64,000 nucleotides of DNA from Hyaloscypha bicolor E (lineage: Eukaryota > Ascomycota > Leotiomycetes > Helotiales > Hyaloscyphaceae), in the NCBI RefSeq assembly GCF_002865645.1, contig NW_020194575.1, positions 621,247 through 685,246 of the forward strand, given 5' to 3'. The notes beneath the pieces were generated by a model. The model was not told the origin of the DNA, did no database searches, and saw only the letters and a program-made list of their open reading frames with translations. Positions 23,262-35,452 of the stretch are shown piece by piece (positions within the stretch are counted from its first letter, which is position 1; the number at the start of each line of letters is the position of its first letter). The translations under genes were made by a program, and so were the position numbers.

Positions 23262-25243
23262 TTAGAAGACAATATTCCACCATTTCTTATACCACGGCCA
23301 CTTCGCCTGGATTTCCCTCTCCTCTGCCAGAATGGCGGGCAAATCCATCTCTCTGCGTCCGCTAGCAATATCGATGTCCTTGAGTCTCTTGTATTTTGTC
23401 TTCTTAATGATTTTAAACGCGGCATAGAATACAATGACAATCGGCAGAGCGAGGTAAGCCTCAAAGAAGCCCTGGGCGATCTCTGATGAGGTCTCGGAAG
23501 CATAACCTACCGGCCATATAGCGGTCCAGAATTGTGCAGTGAGGATCAATAGGTTCATGATCAGCCTGACCCAGGAGCCGTAATAGCCAGGCTGAGAAGT
23601 GAAGGCTGGTTCGTCGAGAGCGTGGCCGTTGTATTTCCAAGCATGTCTGAAGCGGATATGACAGGCACAGATGGAAGCCCAAGTGAAAATTGAGCTCAGG
23701 CCTGAAGTTGCCAACATCCAGTTGAAGGCTTGCACTCGAGTAGCTGTTCCCGCAGCGACGATGAAGCAAAGGAGTCCGGTGGCCGAAGCGAGAATAATGG
23801 AAATAAGCGGTCTTCCAGCGTTATCGATATAACCGAGGATCTTTGGTGCTTGTCCACGATCTGCGAGGGCAGCCATTGTTCTCGACGAGCCGTAGATTGA
23901 TGAATTTCCTACGCTGAGTACGGCAATGAGAATGACGGCGTTCATGATAGAAGGCACCACGGAAATTCCAGCGTTCCTAACGGCGATAACGAAGGGCGAG
24001 GCGTTGGCATCTGGGCTACCAGTGCCATTCAGAAGTCCTGGGTCGTTATATGGAACAAGGCAGCCAACGACTGTTAGAGAAACAATGTAAAACTATGTAT
24101 ATTTGTTAGTCTTTACAAGCTCCAGAATATGTGACCTTACCAAGGTAATACGCCAGAAAACTTGTTTAACAGCTGGTGGCAATGATTTACGAGGGTTCTG
24201 GGCCTCTGCTGCAGTCAGGCCCACAAGTTCGGTTCCACTAAACGAGAATGCTGCCGTTACGAAGACCGAGCAGAGGCCCTTGTAGCCGTGGTTGAAGGCT
24301 CCGGGGCTGTACCAGTAACCTGCGCCAAGATATCCTTGCGGGCTTCCTGGTACGCCACCTGCTGCAATAATGATGCCCAGAAGGATAAATCCAATGACTG
24401 CAATGACCTTGATAATAGAGAAGACAAATTCTGCTTCACCATATCCACGGACACCGAAGAAGTTGATAGCGACAATCACAACCCAAAAGATGACCACGAA
24501 AGCTGCAGGGCTGATATCTTTTGCACCTGGCCAGTATGAAACGGTGATCGAAGCTGCTGTGAGCTCAAGAAGAAGGGTGACAAGCCAATTCAGGGCGTAA
24601 CTAAAGGTGGGATTATAGTTAGAAAATGGCATTTTTCGCTGGAGACTAGGCTACAGGACTTACTCCCAACTCATTGCGAAACCCCAAGCAGGGTCGATGA
24701 ATCGACTCGAGTAGACCGAGAAAGCACCCGCAATCGGGAATGCAACGGCTAGTTCGCCAAGGGCATGGACTGTGCAGAATAACATGACGCCAATCAAGCC
24801 ATAAGCTATTATAAGTGATGCTGGGCCACCAGTTGCCAAAGCAGAGCCAGAACCAACGAAGAGACCAGTGCCCGAGAGATATGTCAGGTTTATACCTGCT
24901 GATATTTGGATGGCAACACACCAATTGAACCTCCAATTGCAATCATCTGAAGATGGCGTGGTTTGAGCTTCATGGCCAATGCAGGCTCCGCGGGTGGCTG
25001 GTCTGGAAGGGGACAACCTTCCAGGTCAGTGGCTTCTGTAACCACTCGAGCATTTGGGTTGCGCTTGAAACTGTTGGGTGTGAAGGCAGAAAAGAATCCG
25101 TCATGATGCGTCGTCACGCTGCTAATTTGCGCCTGCGCATCTTTGTCGTATTGTGGAGCCGGGTACGTCTCATCTGAGCTGTTGCCGTTCTTGTAAGCAA
25201 CTTTCTCGGCATCGTCGTGGAGAGCCAAATCCGCGTTCGCCAT
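23262..25243 (-). CDS. Amino-acid permease (APC superfamily, YAT/GAP type) with an altered splice acceptor
   Basis: Imports amino acids across the plasma membrane (family knowledge). Exons 25243-24922, 24871-24664, 24600-24141 and 24092-23262 would give 606 aa. The hydrophilic N-terminus (about 95 residues) is followed by HLQMIAIGGSIG / TGLFVGSGSAL (TM1), SWDYALNWLV, FFGVRGYGEAEF, and FSGTELVGLTAAEAQNPRKS, the classic permease signatures, then a C-terminal tail ending KWPWYKKWWNIVF. Introns 2 and 3 are canonical. Intron 1 (24921-24872) has a good donor GTGTGT, a branch CCTGAC and a normal length of 50 bp, but the bases just before the conserved exon are GG, not AG. No AG gives the family sequence. 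If unspliced, translation stops about 10 codons later. The gene may therefore be damaged, although the rest of the frame is intact. Confidence 0.85.
24872..24921 (-). other. Permease intron 1 with GG at the acceptor position
   Basis: Minus-strand donor G|GTGTGT at 24921. The 3' end reads ctctcgg followed by GCACTGGTCTC of the conserved exon. A single change of the minus-strand base at 24873 from A to G would explain it. Confidence 0.75.
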
Positions 25244-25350
25244 TGTGTAATCTGTATCTCAAGTTTTCGGGCGGAGTTAGGACGAGCAACATAGGATGGT
25301 GTAGCGTTGAAGCTCCAGGGTCCTTCTTTTCTGAGTAAGGACATGGTATC

Positions 25351-26176
25351 GTCGGTCCGATCCAAAAGCGACAAAACAGTCGCCCTTTTGCGCCCAAAAT
25401 GACTTTTTTTTATCCATGACCCCGGTTAATTAATACCTAGTAATGAAATTATAGAAAAGAACCAGGCAAATAAAATCTAATAATCAGATATTTAATGCGA
25501 TTATTAGTTAATTAATAATAAAAGTTTTAAAATATATAGACGTTTTTTACTTTTTTGAATTTTAATTATATAAAACACAAATATATTTTTAAATAATTAT
25601 ATATCTAAGTAAATAATATATTAAATTCAGAATAATAAAGCCTTTAAGCTTTTATAAGCTTAGAATATATAATAAGAGCTTATATATTAAGAGTTATTAC
25701 TAAAGAGAATATAATATATAAAATGTCAATTCTTTAGTTTAGTAAAGCATTACTAATATATTAGCTATAGCTGTGGCACCTAATAAAATTATAGAAGCCA
25801 TATAATTTTATATACCGCTAACTAAGCGAGACTCCCCTGCCCATACTAGTAATATCTAGCCGGACAAAGAAATAATTTTAATTATATATAACTTTATATA
25901 CTTTATAATATGTAATTTTTTACTAATATAAAACGCGAAAATTTCTATATAAACTCATATAAAAATAATTGCGTGCTTTATAACTCTTATAATATTAAAG
26001 GTATTAAATATTAAAGGTATTAAATATTAAAGGTATTAAATATCAAAGGTATTAAATATCAAAGAACGGGGAATTAATTACTATAAGATATACAATAATT
26101 CTAATTAATATAATATATATTATTTACTATTTTGGTAGACTTTTTTTTTATTTTGCCGCTTCTGGATCGGACCGAC
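25351..26176. mobile_element. Small AT-rich TIR element (MITE-like, 0.83 kb)
   Basis: gtcggtccgatccaaaagcg at 25351 and its inverted copy ending at 26176 (ggatcggaccgac) bracket an AT-rich, RIP-like interior without any coding frame. The terminal match is about 27 bp with two differences. No clear target duplication. The left end is about 108 bp upstream of the permease ATG, so it may lie within that promoter. Confidence 0.65.
25991..26065 (+). repeat. 16-bp tandem repeat, about 4.6 copies
   Basis: The unit aatattaaaggtatta is repeated; the last copies carry T to C in the fifth/sixth position (aatatcaaag). Confidence 0.9.
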
Positions 26177-27567
26177 TATTCTTTTGCTTTTCTTTCAGCT
26201 ACAGTACCCCGTCACTAACTGCCGAATAATAATCCAGGGTCTTTCTTATCGAAGGATAGAGACGGCGTGGTACCCAGATATCAAGGCTAAAGAATGCACA
26301 AGACCAACTGCCAAGAGAGCTTAAGAAGCTTAAAAGCATGGCGCCGCGAATTGTCTATACAAGATTTTCATAGGGTTATTATACTTTGCCAGTGAACATA
26401 AGTTCTAGCTTCAGAAGATAAGATAAATGATAAAGGGCGTGATCGGATCGTCCACTATGATTCAGTCAATCAAGCCCAGGAAGTAGATCGGGACCAATTG
26501 CGGGAGTCAATACGCCGCAGACGCAATCACCCTGCGCCTTCGCATTTCTGTCTGGGGGGCGCTGACTCCCATTCCGCAGCGAGAAAACTCGCGATTCGTT
26601 CCAACCTCCAAGGGGCTCGAGATCGCAAATCTGAATACTTTTAATTTTTTCCTTTTCCGTCGGATCGGTCTTCATCTTCTGGGTATTTTCAAGGCAAACT
26701 TTGATGTTAAAGAAAGACAGTGACATGAAAAAGGTAATCTTGGACTAGCTTCATAGATACCTCGCCCAACTTGTGACCTTCAGCTAGTGCCCACAAGAGT
26801 TGCCGAGAAATGATTAGCCTGTAAGGGCGTCACGAAACAAGGGATCCCGGGATCCCCGTCTTCTCTAGCGTCTCACTAAACGTTCGGAGTGCAGGAGAGT
26901 GCAGTGCAGGGGCAACGGGCGCTCTACGCTAGTGTATGAATAAGCCATGCGTCCATGGCTACTGAAGAACTAAATAGATGTCTGGTCGACTCACGAGTTC
27001 CTAAACCTATTAGACTTGTAAATATATCGAAATTTCTAATACGAAACTCTCAATTTCAACTTCCCGTGATGTAATAAAACATTGAATCCGCGTACTAGGA
27101 ACGACTCAAGGGAAGCAGCCTGATAGAATACTACCGTCGTATGATAGCATAATACCATGCACGTGATCATTCCGATCATGTGTATTCCTCATAAATTATT
27201 AACAGCTGCGAGACATTATACGACGAGGATTGAAGCCAGCGATCTCACTAACTGGTAGTTCTACGGGGCTTAATATTAATAGTGGATTTAATATTGCGCC
27301 CGGTCGGGGGCCTTTAATTATAACTAGTAGCCTGGCCATTATATTAAATAATTTAATTAATTATAATTAATTAATTAGTTATATAATATTATATGTATTA
27401 TAATATAAAACTAAAGTTTATTTTAGTCTAGTTTAGGTATTATTTTATTATAATAAGCTTAATAGCTAATATAATAGATATTGTTTTATAATTACTATAA
27501 ATTAGATTTAGTTAAGATTTAGGCTAAACTTAATATTTTAGAAGTTTTAGTCTTACTTATTTATTTA
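26177..27567. other. Intergenic region, no gene recognised
   Basis: 26177-27290 is GC-balanced. Its best ATG frame (26726-26466, minus, 86 codons) has no features. A gggatcccgggatcccc palindrome lies near 26842-26858. From about 27300 the sequence becomes AT-rich up to the copia insertion. Confidence 0.45.
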
Positions 27568-27572
27568 CTATT

Positions 27573-27871
27573 TGTTGGTATAGCTGTTCCTTTGGGAGTT
27601 ACGTACATAGTTACGGGATACGGGATACGGGACATAGGCAATGGGATATGGGCAATGGGATATGGGATACGGGACATAGTCATGTAACCTCGCGTCCCAT
27701 TAGTGACTCGACCAGTAGACTAGACCCCTTTAGGCTTAGCAGATTTAGGGATCGCATATTAATACTACGATACTGCAATCCCTACTTCTAAATAATAACA
27801 ACTTCACCAACCAATATAACCAGTATTTCCATGCCTACGTGACGGTACCATGCATTACTAGTGAACCGATA
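27573..27871 (+). repeat. 5' LTR of copia element
   Basis: 299 bp, begins TGTTGGTATAGC and ends ...ccgata (a former CA end altered to TA would fit RIP). Contains an internal run of gggatacgg / gggatatgg / caatgggatat words (about 27616-27677). Confidence 0.9.
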
Positions 27872-27963
27872 CTAATCAGTTTATATATACAGATCAGAGA
27901 ATAGAATCTTTTGAGCTAAAGAAGTATCCGGTAGCCTATAGCAAAATTGAACTAGTCTACGTC

Positions 27964-28127
27964 AAAGGGGGGAATTACCTGTTAACTCTATGAAGCATCC
28001 AGTGGCCTAAGGGAGAAAACAGCTAGCTCTTGCCAAGGACCGATAACTACTCCATTAAAGGGGGGAATTACTCATTAACTCTATAAAGCATCCGGTGGCC
28101 TAAGGGAGAAGACTCTAGTTCTTGCTA
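27964..28127 (+). repeat. Duplicated block in the copia leader
   Basis: About 70 bp starting aaaggggggaattac occurs at 27964-28035 and again at 28057-28127, with a weaker partial copy (gaagtatccggtagcc) at about 27920. It lies between the 5' LTR and the coding remnants. Confidence 0.8.
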
Positions 28128-28451
28128 ATTAATAAGCAGTCAGCCATTTGGCCATCTATCTATTTAACTATCTACTATCCTTTAAAACCAACTTCTTTTG
28201 GCCCCAAGACTACTTTCTTAGAACCCATCTTTTCTATTTATATAATACCTATATCTACGGGATACTCTCTCCGGAATATATACTTTATATACGCCCTTAA
28301 AGCTCTTTAACTACTACTTTGATTTTACTATTAAATCGAGTCCTTTGAGCTTTAGACCCTCCCGGAATTATAATATTTCACTTCCTAAATTTCTCATTAC
28401 AGACAAAATATTTAAGGGCGAAATATTTATTTTAATACCCATAATACCCCT

Positions 28452-28535
28452 AGGTATCTAAGGCATCTGGTATCTGAACCAGGTATCTGGTATCTGAACT
28501 AGGTATCTAATATCTAAACCAGATATCTGGATACC
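28452..28535 (+). repeat. Imperfect tandem repeat of a ggtatctgg...ctgaacc unit
   Basis: About four copies of a 20-bp unit containing ggtatctggtatctgaac, progressively altered. It is inside the copia interior. Confidence 0.7.
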
Positions 28536-28809
28536 TTTACTACTAAACCCTTTCTATAAACTTACTACGAACTACCTTACCTTTAAACCTCTCTTACTAC
28601 GAATTACACATATATTAAGAAGGGCTTAATTCTAGGGGTTCGGTATAGCAGAACTATAGGATATATATATATAGATAAAGAAGTAAAAAGGCGATATTAA
28701 CCTAATTACCTATAGTAATAAGGAAGTCCTAGACTACCTTAATACTAGACTATTCTAGTATAAGATAAAGAAGTTAACTAATAATAATCTCTGGGAATTA
28801 TTTAAGGAG

Positions 28810-31800
28810 GATTTTAGTAATTTCGACTTTAAAATACTTAATTATCTAGATTAATATATATTATATAAATTACGAGCTATTTTATAATACGGTAGTATTT
28901 ATATTAAATAAAATAATAAGGAACTTATTATTATATAATCCTTAGTTAATATTATTTAGGAAGAAGAGTAATATACCTGAACTATAGCTAATATTATTAC
29001 TACTAGACTAGACCTTAATACGGGTCCTATTACCTTATTATATATATCTCTTAATAATAGTATTATAAGAAATTAATAAACTAAACTAATTATTACTTAT
29101 ATTTCTTTATTATCTATAATTACTTCTATTAGTACCGGACTATAAAAAGCTAGTAGTAACGGATTTCTATTACTTCTATTACTTCTATTATCTTTAAATA
29201 GCCCTTTAGCTAGCCCTCTTATTATAAAGCTAATTAGAAAAGTAGTAAAAATATATACTAAGATATAAAAATATAATAGAATTAATAGTAGTTTTAACTA
29301 AAAACTTACTATTTTCCTTAATATTTACTAATATATAAAGCTTCTATAAGAGGTATTTAACTAAGAGCTTTTCCTACTATATTAAAAGAACTAATATAAG
29401 ATTATTTTTATAATAACTAGCTCTCTTAATATATATATAAAGAAGCCTATATAAATATTTATAGTTTCTTTAAAGGCCCTGGTTTTTAATATCGAAACTT
29501 AAACAAATAAAATACTACTATAATAGTAATTATAATAGCTTAATACCCTAAAAAAACAATATTTGAGCTTGTCTAGTTACTAATTAATAACCTATATAAA
29601 TTATAATATAGACTAGTATCTATTCTATAAAATACCAAATTCCTATATAATAAGATTATTACTTCTTATTAAGGTATACTAGTATACTAATATATAGTCT
29701 CGGATTCTTCTTCTAATCTTGGCTAACTTATTAATAAGCTCTAATTATTTATTACTATTTATAAGAAGAAATAATAGATTAATACTAAGATTCTCTTTAT
29801 TAATTAATAATACTATTCTTAAAACTCTTTAAACTATTATTCGTCCGGAAATTATTAATACGGACCTAGCTATAACTTCGGAACCTATAATAACTATTTC
29901 AAGTCCTATAACCATAATAATTATACTCCGAAGTTATATTTTATATATAAGAGACCCAAATACCGTTTATAGAAGTATATATCAGAGAAATAAGAGGCTA
30001 AGAAGGCTTGATTTAAGATAGAAATATTTACTAATTTAGATCCCGAAATACCTATAACTTTAATAAATACTTTAGTAATACTTATATATAGTATATTACC
30101 GAATTTAAAAGAGAAAAGAATAATAAAAGTAATAAAAATAAACTAGTAAGTAATATTTTTAAAGCCTTACTAGTAGAAACGGATAAAGAAAAGAAATATT
30201 ACTCTAATTCCTACTTTATTTCTATTAAGAGCTTTTTAGCTGCTTCTATAGCCCCTACTTTTACTATTCCCATAACTAATACTCTTATAAATAACCTTAT
30301 TTCTCTTTCCCTTATATACTAAATAATAGGCAAAAATCATATCTTAAAGCCTATTAAATAGATAGAAGATATCTAGATATTTATAATTAATAGTATATTA
30401 AGATATAATACTTACTACTTTTATAGAGTTATAATTAATACCAGAGCCTCTAGATTCTTAACTACTAGTTCTAACTAATTCCAAGCTTTATAGTAAACTA
30501 ATAGTAATATCTAACTTAATAAAACTACTAAAGATTAAATTAATATCTAGTTTAGTATCGGGTCTATATCCTTTATTAGATCTATAATAGTAAAAATACT
30601 AATTAGATAAGTATAATTTTATATTATATTTATAAAGATTCTATTTTTATTTAGCTTAGCTAATATAAATAAGCTAGAAGTTTATTTTAATAATCTTACT
30701 AATTATTTTATTACTTCTAATAAATACTTTATACCTATAATATAATATTTTGGATACTTTTTCCTGCTTTAGAATACTATTCTATAAAGCTTTATTTCCG
30801 AATTCTTTATTTATAATTCCTGCTTTCTTATAAAGGTTAAATTATAATATCTATATTACTATTTTAGTTATTTATTTATTAGTAAGCTTTAAAATATACT
30901 AGAATAAGCAGGCTATAATATTAATATAGAAGCCCTGAAGTACCTTATAAAGTACTATAAATAATACCAGAAATTTGGATAATTACTGGAATAATTTAAG
31001 TTTAATCTAAGAAATAATATTAGCTTTAATTATTTTATTATTATTAATATTTTCTATATTTCCGGTAAGCCTATACTTTATATTATTAATAAAGGTACTA
31101 GATATTAAGCCAGCTAATAGCTTTAAAATATTAGTATATTATATACTTGGGATATTCTAAAATAGTATTAAATTAATACCTATTTAGGCTCTTCTAATTA
31201 GATTATAGTAGATACCGGAAAGTAGTTTATTAGTAAGAAGTTTACTTAGTTTATAAATACTATAGGAACCAAGGTCAAAATCGTTCCTATAGAAGCTTAT
31301 AGTTCTATCGGAATTATAGAATACTACTATAGCCTAATTTAATATACTTATCTTATTATTATAGCCAAAATTAATAGAATTAATAAGAATACTATATTTC
31401 AAATAGCTTTTAAGGCTATTAATAATTCTGCTAGACCTAATAATATTATCCTAACTTTCTTAGTTTATAGTACTTTACCCTAAATAACCGAATATAATAT
31501 TCTATTACTAATTATATTATAGTAATTAGTAGTACTTAAGAAAATAATAGTAGAAATTCAGAAGCTTTAAGCTAGATACCAGATTATAAATACCCTAAAT
31601 ACCCGAAATAGTCCTAGTACTACTAATATCTATAAACTTCCCTTAAATTCGGATATTTTTATATAATATAAAAGAAATACTAGTTAACCTAGTAATTAGG
31701 ATAGGCTATATAAGCTAGTAGCCATTAATAGAAAGAACTATATACTAGCTCTATTATATAGTAATACTACCTTTTACTTAATCTCTATAAAGCCCTTTTA

Positions 31801-33500
31801 TATAGGAAATATTAAGATTATTACTAATAGCCCTAAACCTAAACTTATTTCCGAACTTTATAATAAGGCTAAAGATAATACAAATATAATTTCTCCTGCT
31901 ATTTCTGCTATTTTACTAAAATATAATAAAGAATACTTTTATAAAAACCCGGATTTTATAGTATTCTTATAAGATAATAACTTATACGAGAACTCTTATT
32001 AAGTTAAAATTACTAGCTTTCTAGAAAAAGATATATTTAAGATTACTTCCAGATCTCAGATACTAAAGGAAATATATATCTTTAATTTCCGGTTTATTAA
32101 TAAGATTAAGAATAAGGATATAGAGAGAGAGTTTAAGAAATTAAGACTAATTATCCAGGCTTATAATAATAGTAAAAAATATATAATATTAATATAATTA
32201 CCTACTATTTAATATATTAGCCAGAGAATTATTCTTAGTATTACTATTATAATAATAGATATTATAGAGCTATATTTATATAATATCTTATAAGCTTATA
32301 TCTAATTAATAACCTTACTTAATTATAATTTTTATATTAACTCACTTTATAAGCTTACTAGAAAGCTAAATCTAAATAATAATTCGGTTCTAAAGGTTAT
32401 AAAACTACTATATAGTATACCGGAAGCTAGGAACTACTAGTTTAAGACTTACTATTCCTACTATATTAATGAGCTTTCTATAAAATAGTTAACTTATAAT
32501 TCTTGCCTCCTCTATAGCAAGTAATTCTTCGGAATTATTAGCCTTTAAACTAATAATACTCTATTTATTAGAAATAATGATTTTGCGAAAACGGAGTAAC
32601 TAAAGCTTTAAGAGATTAAGTTTTTGGCTAAGAAGTATAAATGCTTTATTATTAACTATAATCTCAAGTTTAATAGAGGTATTATTTATATAAATATTAC
32701 TAGAATTACTCTTATATAAAAATACTAGTATAAAAACCTCCGAACCGTTTCTATAAAGAATACTATTACTATAAGTAGTAGGGGTACTATTTATTAAAAT
32801 CTCTCTATTAAGGACTAATATATTACCTAATATACTAGAGGAGTATATATTATATTAGTTTATTAATTAGAAGCTTTATATAACCTATTAATTACTGCTT
32901 AAGCTATTAAACTCTCGGAAACTAATATAAAGGTACTTAATAAGTATATTTAATAGTAAATTGAGAATGCTGCTAGAGAACTGAGATTCGTAAAGCTAGT
33001 AAAGAAGTCCTTATATTTAATTATTTTTACAAATACTTCATTTATAAATAATAGAGATCTCTTCTCCCAAATCGGATATATTCTAGTTCTAGTAGACGGA
33101 ACTAAATATACTAATATTATTTACTAGTTCTCTACTAAATATAAAAGAATTACTAGAAGCATTCTAGCTTCGGAACTCTATAATATGGCTTATAGCTTTA
33201 ATATGAGTACTTTAGTTAAATCTATAATTAATAGAGTACTAGAAATAGAACTATTACTAGTAGTCTATACGGATTCGAAGTCATTATACGAATGCCTTGT
33301 TAAATTAGGAACTATTCGAGAAAAGTAACTAATAATTAATATAATATGCCTTTACTAGGTATATAAATAATAAGAGATTATAGAAGTCAAATGAATTAAG
33401 GGAGAATTAAATCCTGCCGATTTCATAATAAAATCGAAGCTAATAAATACCCTCAAATACCTAATTAATACGAATACTATATAATTAGATATAGAGGAAT
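28810..33500 (+). pseudogene. Copia gag-pol remnant
   Basis: Degraded polyprotein region. The RT/RNase H tail (about 32620-33500) is readable across stops: SRGTIYQNLSIKDQY, RGVYIVLVCQLEA, then the RNase H words listed under the element. Upstream gag and integrase parts are too mutated to place domains exactly. Confidence 0.75.
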
Positions 33501-33721
33501 GAATCAAGTATAAATAGAGCAAGAAATGGATATATGAAATAGGAGGATATTATAGAAGGGGAAATCATATATAAAAGGCTATAGCCTTTAGTATATAACT
33601 AAAACCTCAGAAGTAATATGGATATATAGAGTATTTGAGAAATCTGGTACTAGGCCGAATTAGGGAATTTGTATATAATTAGAGGAAGATACTATTTTTT
33701 GCGTTTTTAGAGAGTTTCTAG

Positions 33722-34020
33722 TATTAGTATAGCTATTTCTTTGGGAGTTATATATATAGTTACGGGATACGGAATACGGGATATAGGCAATGGGATATAG
33801 GTAATGGGATATAGGATACGGGATATGGTTATGTAACCTCGTATCCCATTAGTAACTCGACTAGTAGACTAGACCCCTTTAGGCTTAGCAGATTTAGGGA
33901 TTACATATTAATATTATAATACTATAATCCCTACTTCTAAATAATAATAACTTTACTAACTAATATAACCAGTATTTCCACGCCTATATAACGGTGCCAT
34001 GCATTACTAGTAAACCAATA
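33722..34020 (+). repeat. 3' LTR of copia element
   Basis: 299 bp, collinear with the 5' LTR but starting TATTAGTATAGC. It has more C-to-T and G-to-A changes than the 5' copy. Confidence 0.9.
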
Positions 34021-34025
34021 CTATT

Positions 34026-35070
34026 ATATTTTATTTCTTTTATTTTTAACTTTAGATTTTAATTAATAAGATCTAGAAATTATTATATTTCATTTTAATA
34101 TATTAGCTTTATTATTATAACTAGTACTATACTTTTACTTACTTTAATTATCTTTATATATAAGTATTATAATAAGAGTTTTAACTTCTCTAATTATATA
34201 ATATTTATAATAAATAATCTATATATATATATTACTTTATTTCCTTTTTCTCTTTTTAGAAATTAATTAACCTTTAAATCTTTATTTTTATTAATATTAA
34301 TTATATATTATTTCAAGAAATAAAAGAGTATTTATTATTTATATAACTTTTATATAATAATTAAAAATAATTAAATATATTTAATTATAATTAGTTTAAT
34401 AATTAACTTTTTTTTCTTAAAGGTTAATAATTAAATAATAATTAATTACCTTAATTATTCTTTAATATACTAAATTTAGTATAATAGTACTAGCTAGTAT
34501 TATATAAGGTTAGTAGTTACTTAACTAGTTTTACTTGTTAGGCGGGCGTTTTAGTCGTTTCAGTCGTTTTAGCTTGTACTTCTCTCTTTATTTACTCTTT
34601 CTCTCACTCTCTCTTCTCTTTAGCTTTATATTCTACAATACAAGAAATAGAGATCTTTACGCCTCGTTCCAATTGCTCTAGCTCCGCCGCCACACCTAGC
34701 AGGTCGACATTCAATCCAAACCTCTCATTGAGTATTAGCAACCCCTTGGTCTTCACACTTACCAGGCGACATGACATTCTAGTATCCTCTTATTAATATT
34801 GTACTATGTCGTCGACGCTAGTAACAGCTAACGCGCGTATTGCAAACAGGTTGAATACAAACTGACTTTGAATCTCTCGGACGCTGAACCCCGTTATAAC
34901 TTGGCGATTCTCAAATATTGCATTTAGCATCTCTTCTGAGGTTTCAAGCGCTCTCCCTCCATCTCTTGTCAAGATATCTAGATTCGTTATGCTAGTCGCA
35001 AGAAGCATCAATTTGTTTCGGAAACGTCGAAGTTCTATATGATAGGCGCAGAAGCTAGATTGTCCTGAAA
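34026..35070. other. AT-rich flank then GC-balanced DNA, no gene recognised
   Basis: 34026-34560 is AT-rich degraded DNA continuing the composition left of the copia insertion, so the retrotransposon probably landed in older AT-rich repeat DNA. 34580-34640 is a CT-rich tract (ctctttctctcactctctcttctc). A 71-codon minus frame (ATG 35008 to 34793) has no recognisable domain and may be a gene remnant. Confidence 0.4.
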
Positions 35071-35452
35071 ATGGTGCTTGAATATGATTTCATCGTTGTC
35101 GGAGGCGGAACAGTGGGACTAGCCGTAGCAAATCGACTCACCGAGAACCCAAGTGTTCAAGTTCTGGTCACCGATGCTGGTGAAGACCGCGCCGGGGACC
35201 CAAGAGTCAAGAAAATAGCTTCATTCGGCAGGTTGTTTGGAAGGAAACTGACTGAAAGTTTATGAGCCAGCCCCAGGTTAGTTATTGCACGGAGTCAAGA
35301 AGAGGCTTTGGCTTAATGACTCAAGATAGCCATTGGTCAATGACAGGGGGTTTAACTTCAATCAAGGCATGGTTCTGGGTGGCTCGAGTGCGATGAACGC
35401 TTGCGTCTTTGTGCCTCCTCCGAAAGTGGTGACCGATGGGGCACCAAAATAA
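35071..35452 (+). pseudogene. GMC oxidoreductase 5' fragment, disrupted
   Basis: Intact relatives are FAD-dependent alcohol/sugar oxidases. ATG at 35071 opens [19 protein letters not shown], the FAD-binding GxGxxG start, then [15 protein letters not shown]. Around 35240-35255 the frame breaks: the family pattern W-K-F-M-S-Q-P-Q is readable only after a one-base shift, and the Trp codon has become TGA. A normal intron then follows (35276-35325, GTTAGT...CTCAAG, branch TAATGAC), and exon 2 shows FNFNQGMVLGGSSAMNA and VFVPPP before the similarity ends near 35452. The C-terminal three quarters are missing. This is a truncated pseudogene. Confidence 0.8.

Larger units (their letters stand above)
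27568..34025 (+). mobile_element. Ty1/copia LTR retrotransposon, complete structure, RIP-degraded
   Basis: Two 299-bp LTRs (27573-27871 and 33722-34020) align without gaps. A 5-bp duplication CTATT flanks them (27568-27572, 34021-34025). The interior has stops throughout but keeps recognisable copia words: a protease-like VDTGS trace near 31210, and the RNase H region at about 33025-33500 with FTDAS-like FTNASFINN, SQIGYILVLVDGT, SELYNMAYSF, YTDSKSLYECLVKLGT and NPADF. This is the usual C-terminus of fungal copia polyproteins. The differences between LTRs are mostly C to T or G to A, as expected from RIP. Inactive. Confidence 0.9.

Noticed and set aside
26466..26726. 86-codon minus-strand ORF
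   Set aside because: Starts with ATG but shows no signal peptide, TM or motif; could be chance.
27964..28127. Possible CRISPR-like direct repeats
   Set aside because: Only two long copies inside an LTR retrotransposon leader of a eukaryotic genome; no spacer array and no cas genes.
34793..35008. 71-codon minus-strand ORF close to the GMC fragment
   Set aside because: No family recognised; may be a remnant but cannot be named.
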